DNA of 64,000 bases, from assembly GCF_040183065.1 (NCBI RefSeq), contig NC_091120.1, forward strand, positions 14,431,708 through 14,495,707, given 5' to 3'. Shown here piece after piece: positions 56,186 through 64,000 of the stretch. Below the pieces are notes generated by a model. That model worked only from the letters and a program-made list of their open reading frames with translations, had not been told where the DNA came from and did not search any database. Position 1 is the stretch's first letter, and each line of letters starts with the position of its first letter. Source of the stretch: Periplaneta americana (Eukaryota > Arthropoda > Insecta > Blattodea > Blattidae). A program made the position numbers and the translations under genes.

Positions 56186-56582
56186 ATTATCAGGTTAATG
56201 TATGTACTTTGGAGTGTTTGAAGTTAAAGTTAGGCACCATCACGCAAACTGTTCTTGAACGTCGATCATAAAACTGCACCATAAAGCACTCTTCATAACC
56301 TGTAAACTGTGCAGTAATATTACAACGCGCTTTACACCAGCAACGTCGACAAGGCGACTCATAAAACTGTTTCCGTAGTTACGCGTTGCTAATTCATCTG
56401 TCTTTATCATAGTAATCCACGCATACCCACTGCTAATTTGTTTCTTTTGCGGTACGAAGTAATAAGCCTGAATATTTAAATACAAGATGTCTCAAATAAA
56501 CGGGCTTCTTTTTGAATACAACAAAATAAATACGTTGCATAATGAGATAGAAAATAAAAATATAAGAATTGTAACATTACAT

Positions 56583-57835
56583 GTATGTGTATGTATGTAT
56601 TTATTTACACTGCAAGTGGGCAAGCACCCGGTGGCTGTGGTATATACAATGTAAACAATACACAATAAAATGATAAACAATACACAATAAAATTTACAAT
56701 ACACAATACAATTTTACAACACATATACAATTTTATACACAATACAATAAGAATACACAATACAATTTAACACAATAATAATAAAACATAAATAAAATAC
56801 CTAATTTTATAATACAACCTACATAATTATCTATAGGTCCTACATAAGTTTCAATAGTCTTTCATTTTACTCTCATCTCATTCCCTGTAGTGGCACTATG
56901 ACGCATTTCACTGACACTTTAGTACACATTTCACTGACACTCTGTAACACATTTCACTGACACTATAGAACACATTTCATTGATGCTATAAATTATCACT
57001 GATCGGAACTGTTCACTGCACTATAAAACCATAACTTCACTGACTCACCTCGCTTCACTGATACAACAGTTCAAATAAGACAAATAATTACATCCTTATG
57101 CATACTTATAAACAGAACTACATTTAAATTAAACATTTCTATCCTAAGGCCCTCTTACACGCTATTTTTAAATAATTTACAATTCAAACCAAGGAAGTAA
57201 ACTCGTCAGGCTAGATAAATACATGTTACCTTAAAAATTTAAATGTTGAATGTCACCTTAATTTTAATTTGCACTTTATACACAACTTTTTAAATTATTC
57301 TTGAATATCCTTAAGGAAGGACAGCCCTCAAAGACCGCTGCAGGTAGGTCATTCCAATCATTTATAGTTCTATTTAAAAATGAGAATTTACCTACATCCG
57401 TTTTCTGTTTCCTACATTTGATTTTAAAATCATGATCGTTCCTACCATAGTACGTTGGCTTTTCTAACCGAGCCGTTATGTCTACCCATGCTTTCTGACC
57501 TAGATGTGCTCTATACAAAGATGTTATTCTAGTTTTCCTACGTCTGTTTTCCAAAGTTTCCCATTTAAGTTCTTCTATCGTATCGTTTCCATCTTCTCTT
57601 TTACCTTAAACAAATTTAGCTGCCCTATACTGGATTCTTTCTAAGGAATTTATCTGATATATTCTATAGGGATCCCAACATGTAGTTCCGTATTCCATTA
57701 ACGGTCGCACTAACGTTAGATATGCTATTTCCCTCGATTTGGGGCTAGCCTTTCTCAAGATTCTCATAATAAAGTGAAGTGCCCTCCATGCTTTACCCGT
57801 AACATTATCAAATGCTCTCCCCAAGAAAGTTTGGA
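56583..57835 (-). pseudogene. Jockey/CR1-type LINE, C terminus and 3' UTR
   Basis: The first frame shows DNVTGKAWRALHFIMRILRK, AYLTLVRPLMEYGTTCWDPY and LERIQYRAAKFV, then a stop at 57606. The next frame gives RITSLYRAHLGQKAWVDITA, FKIKCRKQKTDVGKFSFLNR and TINDWNDLPAAVFEGCPSLR to a stop at 57276. The 3' end is GCAGTGTAAATAAATACATA with a TACAT tail at 56583. That terminus is shared with the RNase-H LINE ending at 13292. Confidence 0.86.
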
Positions 57836-57955
57836 GTTTAAATACACTCCTAGGTATTTACAACATTGTACATATTGCCATTTATGTAACAACATCAGTC
57901 ACATTCAAGTTTTGAAAATCATGTCCGGCTGGTGACGATCTTGACGATATTCTTA

Positions 57956-58789
57956 AGGTACGGTCACACGTCGCTACTTTTGCAGCGCTGCAGTACAAAA
58001 ATCTGCGCAACTCTTGTACTGCGACGTGTGAACAACGGTGCAACCCGAAAAGTATCGGCTGCCGAAACCTGCTGCTCGCTACTTTTCATGCTGCGCGCAG
58101 CTTAAAAGTAGCGACGTGTGAACAGGCTTCTCAGGGTTGCAGCCGCAGCATTTTTTATATCGGTTTTATTGAAACTTTGCTGCGGTTGCAACCAGTGTTA
58201 CCACCCGTATGTGCCAATGATACTTTTATTGTTTGGATATATTTTAATGTTAAATGTGATGAAAATAAATTATTTGTAACAGTTATTAAATACACAACAC
58301 AGTCTGAGCATAATTGCTTACGATATAATTCATTTTTTAAATTTTCCGTAGCGTAGTTACAAACAGGAGGGTTGCCAACATTGATTACGTGAATATACTG
58401 TTGGTTATCATTTAAGTATATAGGCTTTTTTAAAAGCTTTATAGTAAAAATAATGTCAATTTCTGAATACTAGATACGACAGAAAAACAAATAATAGATA
58501 AGGAAGCTTTGGCATGAGTTTCTTAATAATGCGAACATAACCACAAAATGTATATTGAGAAGTCAACACGGAGATGGGAACCTGCAGCATGACTGCGGCT
58601 GCAAAAGTAGCGCCTTGCGTGTGAACAGACTCGCAACCTCCAGTTGCAACGTTTGCAGCACTCGGGTTGCGCAGCACGAAAAGTAGCGTGCAGCGCACTA
58701 CTTTTGGCTTACGTGTGAACACGATACGCAACTTTTGCAGCTGCAGTACAAAAGTTGCGCTGCAAAAGTAGCGATGTTTGGCCGTACCT
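57956..58789. mobile_element. TTA-type MITE with GC-rich TIRs and subterminal repeats
   Basis: AGGTACGGTCACACGTCGCT and inverted AGCGATGTTTGGCCGTACCT form the ends, flanked by TTA (57953-57955, 58790-58792). Inside both arms the words CTACTTTTGCAGC and GTGTGAAC recur many times in both orientations. The pattern is of a PIF/Harbinger-like non-autonomous element with a dense binding-site array. ORFs (58456-58818, 58755-58943) are not coding. Confidence 0.82.
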
Positions 58790-58794
58790 TTACT

Positions 58795-59180
58795 CAGAGA
58801 ACCAGCGATGGAGATCAACTATGACATGTTCCAACATCACAATAGGGATGGATTCGATTTCAACACATGTATTCTTGAGCTCTTCAATGGTCTGTGGCCG
58901 ACTTGCATACACTTTGCTTTTCAGGTGCCCTCACAAGCAATAATCACACACAATTAAGTCGGGGGACCTGGGGGGCTAATCAATGTCACCATTCCTGGAG
59001 ATGACATGATTGTTGAAAATTTGCCGCATTGCTTGCATTAAATTTCCTGCTGAATGCGACGTAGCACCAATTTGGAACCAATATGGAACCAATATGGAAC
59101 CAATATGGCCTCTGTGTAGGGAATCTTGCAAGTTCCCGTACGAAAGAATGTGTTTACCATTTTGGTATACCTGACATATT
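58795..59180 (-). pseudogene. Mariner transposase, C-terminal relic
   Basis: The minus strand reads IFNNHVISRNGDID, stop, PPRSPDLIVCDYCL, stop, GHLKSKVYASRPQTIEELKN and HVIVDLHRWFSE. Mariner transposases have WPPRSPDLxPxDFFLWG here. Both Trp codons (complement of 58976-58978 and 58931-58933) have become stops by single G-to-A changes, while the catalytic Asp of SPDL is kept. The N-terminal two catalytic Asp residues are not found. Confidence 0.8.
59066..59106. repeat. Short tandem repeat GGAACCAATAT
   Basis: Three to four copies of an 11-base unit in direct order within the mariner relic. Confidence 0.8.
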
Positions 59181-60470
59181 ACCGTGGGACAGGACCATTT
59201 CTTCCGATATTAAAATAACGCCGGGAACAGACGTATTATAGGGGCCACCCAACTCCGGGCCATAAGCTTGAAACGGTGGAACCAAAAAGGTGTACTAATA
59301 TGGCCGTCAAATTATCCATAGTTCATCTCTTTATCCAGTGTGTTTATGAGCAGTTTTGTTCATATTATTACGATTACAAACTGTTTCGTGTTGTCGTGAA
59401 TATTTCAAAAGTGTAGTCAAGTTCAACAGGAGTTATTTTTTTATAAATAAGCTAATATTTTGTTCAGTTCAACTGTAGAATATGTCTGTTGATATGTCCC
59501 CCTATGCTTTAACATATGAAGGAGTGCCAACATTCTTCTTGATAAGAGAAAGAATGTGGAAATGAAGTGGTCAGTCCATGTCACAACCATGACAATTTTA
59601 ATAAATATATAGTGAAATATGCATTGATATAATAATCTGCTAGTAATCCTGTTACCTCCACATCCATTCTAATCCGTTTACGTATGACCAAAACCGACAG
59701 TAGCAATTTAATACTTGGCAATTGGCGATATTTCGCAGTGGATTATGGGACGTAAAAGGTGTAGTTTGACGTCATATCCGTCGCACCGATTTCAAGCATA
59801 TTTGCCTTGGAGTACTCCCTCCTTTCTTTTATCCTCTCAGGGGCCACTCCTCACACATTATACGCAAAAAAAAGGTCAGCGGAAGTAATGGTTCGATTAA
59901 CGTTTTTAGCATTCGATATTCGATAAGCATTAAATGCTACCAAATTAAAAAAAATAAATAAAATTCAAACAGTTTGTTGCTACTGATGTGATTTTAGTCA
60001 CTTTGTATTATATTTTTGGTCCAGGGAAAATATATTTCACTATTACTGCCGTTATTTTTATTTTGAAGTAGGCTACAAGTCAACAATATAAAACTGACTG
60101 TTAATTCAGAAGTTGGCAACATATTTTATGTCGATTATAACAACAATACATTTCGATAGCATTCATACCATTCAACCAATAAGGAGATTGGCCTTTATAA
60201 TGCATCTGTGCCTAATGCCGATATTCCCTTCGAGCAGTGGCCTCACTATTATCATTTTTATAAAAAAAAACTGTAACAGCTATTGCTTGTTGAGATCCAT
60301 TCCATGGATTCATATTTCTGGCGTAGTATTGTTAAACAGACGCCAGTCAAACATTGTTTCTGCAAATGGCGTAGTATCATTAAACAAAATGACGGTAAAA
60401 TTGATGCCAACATCAAAAGTAAAAATTTTCCCAGAAAATTAATAAAAATCGCGTTTATTTGAGACACTTT
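59181..60470. other. Unassigned part of the mariner-like region
   Basis: No domain in ORF 60113-60442. TTTTTGGTCCAGGGAAAATA at 60014-60033 matches an arm of the hairpin at 6228. No further element ends were recognised. Confidence 0.4.
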
Positions 60471-60504
60471 GTATAGGCGAGCAATAGAACTATAGAATAT
60501 TCAT

Positions 60505-61390
60505 TCATATTCTTTATTTGCCTGAAGGTACAAGAATACAAGAGGCCTCGTCGATGTGATAATATAAAAAACAATGTGTCAATATTTAAAATATTAAAAG
60601 AGTAAAAAATAATAAAATTTAACTAAAATACTACATCATTTTCAAAAAATTCATTCATATTATAAAAGGGATTATTTTGTAGCCATTTCTTAATCTGAAA
60701 TTTAAATTGTGTTTCATTAAGTGCCTTTATATTTGTAGGTATCTTATTATATACTTTTATTGCAGTAATTACATAGCTTGATTGTGTTTTTTGCAACCTG
60801 ATATGTGGTACATTTAATTGATCATTATTTCTTGTTTCATAGCGATGCAGATCTACTATACTTGTATAATTAGTAATATTCTTGTTTACATTTCATTAAA
60901 AGTTTAAAAATATATAGATTGTAGACAGTCATAATCTTTTCATTTTTGAAAAGAGATCTATATGATAGTCTGGGTGGTGACATTGTTATAATACGAACTG
61001 CCTTTTTCTGCAGTAACAAAATGTTTGGAAGGTCAGAACTATTTCCATATAAAAGTAATCCATATCTAATAACACTTTCAAATAGTGCATAATAAACTTG
61101 TTTTAAATAATGTTTGGGAATCTTGTACATGATACTTCTCAAGAGATAAATTACTCTAGAAATTCTTTTACATTCATAACTGGCATGGCTATTCCACCTT
61201 AGTTTAGGATCCAAATACATACCCAGCATCTTTACAGATTCATTTATCACATTATTTTGGGTTTGTTTCAAACTTAGAGTTAACACATAAGTTTTTTCAT
61301 CATTAACAATAAATCCATTAATTGAAAACCATGTTAATGCTTGCGAACGATACAGAATTTTTAGTAAATTTCGAACGTGGATTACACCAG
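60505..61390 (-). pseudogene. LINE (non-LTR) C terminus with 3' tail
   Basis: The minus frame gives LTWFSINGFIVNDEKTYVLT, VKMLGMYLDPKLRWNSHASY, ISRVIYLLRSIMYKIPKHYL and LFESVIRYGLLLYGNSSDLP, the RT thumb and connection. After a one-base shift near 60885 it continues NITNYTSIVDLHRYETRNND, VPHIRLQKTQSSYVITAIKV and YNKIPTNIKALNETQFKFQI to a stop at about 60634. The tail ends GCAAATAAAGAATATGAATG. The clade is near jockey/Loa-type elements but uncertain. RT palm and endonuclease are missing by 5' truncation. Confidence 0.82.
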
Positions 61391-61848
61391 GCCTGGGCAC
61401 TATTAACTCAATTGAGGCACTGCAGGTTTTCCCCTAACTTCACCTTCCTCTACTTCCACCTTCCCTGGCTGAGGCGAGTACAAAGGAAGTCAGTACTGCT
61501 CAGTGACGGATTGTATAAGGCTTTTAGGAACTTTCGGCTCTTGCAGGTCGCCTGAAATCCATCGCTGATGCACAGTGGCTACTGTGTGTTTGTTTATAAG
61601 GCAGTGTAAGCGTAAAAGGACATGGACGAGAGTTTCTGAGTTCCGCTCCGCTCTCCCGTTGTGCCCAGGGCTGGATTACATAGTAACTACCGGTACAAAG
61701 AATATAATTTAAGGAATATAACATGGAATTATCTGCTGAAAAATACATATCATACGTACTTATAATAAACCTATTGAATGAGTTCAGAGGTGTTATTTCA
61801 AATGTTGCTTGGGAGGTGACAAGATTTTTTTGGAGAAGATCTTATATA
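61391..61848. other. Spacer without a recognised feature
   Basis: Short overlapping ORFs with no domain. No element ends. Confidence 0.4.
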
Positions 61849-61850
61849 TA

Positions 61851-62569
61851 CAGGGTGTTTCCGGGCTGGTGTTACAAACCTTCAGGGATGATGGCGAAGG
61901 GCACATGCATCAATTTGAGATAAGGAACCCTGGTCCGTAAATGACTGAGTCGAAAGTTATAAGCAAAAATAGTTATGTGGAAATAGAATTGTGATTTCGC
62001 ACCACGTGCCCTCCTTCCCTTAACCTTTGGAACAGTCGGGGAAAGATGGTATGGGCCGGATGTCTCCTACGTGGGTACTTGTACCGATACAATCTGTGAG
62101 CTTGTCTACTGTTCCCATTGGCTCATCCGTATTCGAAAATCAGGTCTGCTTATTCCGCTCTCGTATACTCCTCCATTTCACTAGGACTGATCGACTGGAC
62201 ACTGCAACTTGTACACATACACTGCTGTCTACAGACGTGCATATCAGGACCGACCATGCCCGTTACACATTACGCTATCTGCATTGCTTTAGTGTAGTTT
62301 CCTGTCCCTATCCCTCAGACAGCGCACTGAATGGAATATTGTAAGTAGACAACGTAAACAACGTCAGATGAATACAGTATGTGTAAGATGTAGATAAATA
62401 CACATAAATAAGGTGTACAGAGGAATAAAATTATTTCATTTCCACACAACTATTTTTGCTTGTAACTTTCGATTGTCATTTCCGGACCAGGGTTCCTTAT
62501 CTCAAATTGACACATGTGTCCTTCCTCATCATCCCTGAAAGTTTGTAACACTAGCCCAGAAACTCCCTG
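61851..62569. mobile_element. TA-type MITE with TIRs of about 130 bp
   Basis: The left end CAGGGTGTTTCCGGGCTGGT and the right end (inverse CAGGGAGTTTCTGGGCTAGT) stay alignable for about 130 bases, including ATTTGAGATAAGGAACCCTG and AAGCAAAAATAGTT. TA flanks both ends. The ORF at 62027-62344 lies in the unique centre and has no recognisable domain. Long TIRs with TA suggest a Tc1/mariner-related non-autonomous element. Confidence 0.88.
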
Positions 62570-62639
62570 TATATCGTGGGTCGTACTGCCTGCCTATTTC
62601 CTCTGAAACAAACTATTTTCCATACCGTAAACTGGGATA

Positions 62640-62850
62640 ACTTGACCATTGGGTAAACTTCATCATAAAAAAATAAATCATGATATATGTACTGAACACG
62701 CAAATCTTGCTTTCGGGTATAGCTCCCTGTGAAACTGATTTGAATAATTTCAAGGGAAAAATTGTTCCGGGACCGGATATCGAACCCGGGACCTTTGGCT
62801 AAGCCCACCAACGCTCTACCGATTGAGCTACCCAGACAAACAGACTTTCG
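62640..62850 (-). mobile_element. tRNA-derived SINE, third family
   Basis: The minus strand has GTCTGGGTAGCTCAATCGGT with AGAGCG (A box) and CCCGGGTTCGATATCCGGTC (B box with one extra base). The anticodon stem TTGGT/GCCAA can pair, but the loop GGGCTTA lacks the invariant T at position 33. A body TTTTTCCCTTGAAATTATTC follows. This is a SINE promoter rather than a working tRNA. Confidence 0.72.
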
Positions 62851-63524
62851 AAAAGTAACATATTTCAAGCGCTAGAGGTTAGTGTAATCGAGCATATGAT
62901 AAGATAATTATTGAGAATAGAGTTGAGACACAGGATTCAAACATCGCCTACCTTATTACATAATCCAGTAACGCTTTGCTTCAAATAAATTCAAGTTAAC
63001 AGCTTTTCCTTATTTCTCAGTGAAGAACTAGTTGTAATAATAATTTTTTATATTTCAGATGTAATAAATTATATTATAAAATAATATAATACATTATAAA
63101 ATTAAGTATCAAATTCGTTTAATATTTGTATATAATATAATATAGGTATATGGTTTTACTTCTCATAAGAGTTTTGTTTTTTCATTTCAGTTCTATCAAA
63201 TCATGTACATATTTTAATTGTTGTTGGGGTCAACGTCTCAACTCTCATTATAAAGGAACTCTAGAGTCTACACATTACAGTTATTGACGGATTTATTATT
63301 TTATGGATCCAATTTATTTTATTTGAGTACATAATGCACCTAGATGTATTAATTATATATGCTATATTTCCGCTGTGTCGACTGCTAGCTGGTGTGATGT
63401 CAGCGCCAACTCTAGGGAGAAAGCAGAATCTCACGCTCTAGCTGGCTTGAAGGTCATTGAAATCAGTCCGGCTACATCAAAGGTACCGACGCGAAGTGTC
63501 CATTCTTTATAATCCCTATTCGCT
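62851..63524. other. AT-rich spacer
   Basis: No gene or element end recognised. 63370-63480 is GC-richer. Confidence 0.45.
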
Positions 63525-63720
63525 GGTAATACCCTGAGGTGACTGAGGGATCAGACATTCAGCCTATCATGCAGGTGGTCCGGTTTCGAGTCCTGTCAGG
63601 CCTGGGAATTTTTTTATCGAAATATCCATAGTGGACAAGATCGCAGTTGGTTTTTTCTCAGAGTTCTCCCGTTTCCCCATATTAGCCTCTACATCATTCC
63701 GTCAACATTTCTTCATTTCG
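63525..63720 (+). mobile_element. tRNA-derived SINE-like element
   Basis: GAGGTGACTGAGGGATCAGA precedes a B-box-like GGTTTCGAGTCCTG and a T-run. A body with TTTTTTCTCAGAGTTCTCCC follows, an arrangement parallel to the first SINE family (head, then pyrimidine-rich block). End positions are approximate. Confidence 0.55.
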
Positions 63721-64000
63721 TCATCATTCCACAGCATTCCCCGATCGCCAGCACGAAGGGGGTTGGCCTACAGACAAATGTAGTGCCTTGCTCGAAACCT
63801 GAGTACACAGCGAACCTTAGTGTAGTCAGCCGGTGTGGGTTTGGGAATGTTTCTAGCTTGAGGGTTTGCGCAATAGATCGTAGAAGGTCGCAGTGATGGG
63901 TCATAGTGCCCCTCCTCTCGAAAATTCCATTTCATTCCTTATGTAACCATTCTAACGCTTGATAGGTAAGCAATCACAAAACTCCGCATGCTTCTATCAA

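Larger units (their letters stand above)
56483..60471 (-). mobile_element. Mariner-like element, decayed and enlarged by insertions
   Basis: The ends CAAGATGTCTCAAATAAACG and inverted CGTTTATTTGAGACACTTTG share 19 of 22 bases, each beside TA (56481-56482, 60472-60473). Between them are a LINE (56585-57835), a TTA-type MITE (57956-58789), and a mariner transposase relic in the minus sense (58795-59180). Removing the insertions leaves about 1.9 kb, nearer to a mariner plus extra unclassified sequence. Pairing of the two ends is inferred from similarity. Confidence 0.62.

Noticed and set aside
56483-60471. A single autonomous 4-kb mariner element
   Set aside because: Only a C-terminal transposase relic is present and most of the length is explained by a LINE and a MITE. 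It is kept as a decayed composite.
62753-62843. Possible tRNA gene on the minus strand
   Set aside because: A and B boxes are good but the T arm has an extra base, the anticodon loop lacks the invariant T and the acceptor stem does not pair. It fits a SINE head.

Overview
This window is gene-poor, AT-rich insect DNA that consists mostly of transposable-element remains nested in one another. Fragments of two host genes can be read with confidence. The KCNIP exons are insect-like. The dominant RTE-type LINE and the tRNA-derived SINE family look like repeats I associate with the cockroach Periplaneta americana (Blattodea). That species assignment is recall plus inference, not a search result.

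Host genes. (1) On the minus strand, five exons of a Kv-channel-interacting protein (KCNIP/KChIP, neuronal calcium sensor family) can be joined with conserved splice sites and matching phases: 40717-40511, 39244-39106, 37520-37382, 37096-37034 and 31356-31309 (stop). Its introns hold a Tc1 element, a hAT-type element with another transposon inside it, a decayed Tc1/IS630-type transposase and small MITEs. (2) On the plus strand, one exon of a choline/ethanolamine kinase (20845-21094) carries the HND and DFE motifs, but one base is missing in a GGG run. No other exon of this gene was recognised.

Layout. 1-2 kb: end of a hAT element and a broken Harbinger Myb/SANT-like gene. 2.9-5.8 kb: jockey-type LINE, SINE tail and P-element transposase relic. 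7.3-10.3 kb: internally deleted Harbinger element with a 2.2-kb hAT inside it. 12-13.3 kb: RNase-H-bearing LINE. 13.4-27.8 kb: an array of diverged segmental duplications (at least five partial copies) whose members differ by LINE, RTE and TTAA-type insertions, so empty sites can be read within the window. 28-31 kb: hAT transposase relic. 31.3-40.8 kb: KCNIP locus. 41-45 kb: LINE, two hAT-type elements and an inverted SINE pair. 45.3-48.7 kb: two RTE copies with a second LINE in opposite orientation between them. 49.5-51.9 kb: R2-like LINE with a restriction-like endonuclease region, then a CR1/L2/jockey-type LINE. 52.5-56 kb: MITEs, a SINE and RTE copies. 56.5-60.5 kb: decayed mariner-like element enlarged by a LINE and a TTA-type MITE. 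60.5-64 kb: LINE, long-TIR MITE and tRNA-like SINEs.

No operons, CRISPR arrays, functional tRNA or rRNA genes were seen. Almost every long ORF is a broken transposon fragment. The most informative signals are exact target-site duplications and insertion-free copies inside the same window, which together give a relative order of insertion events.
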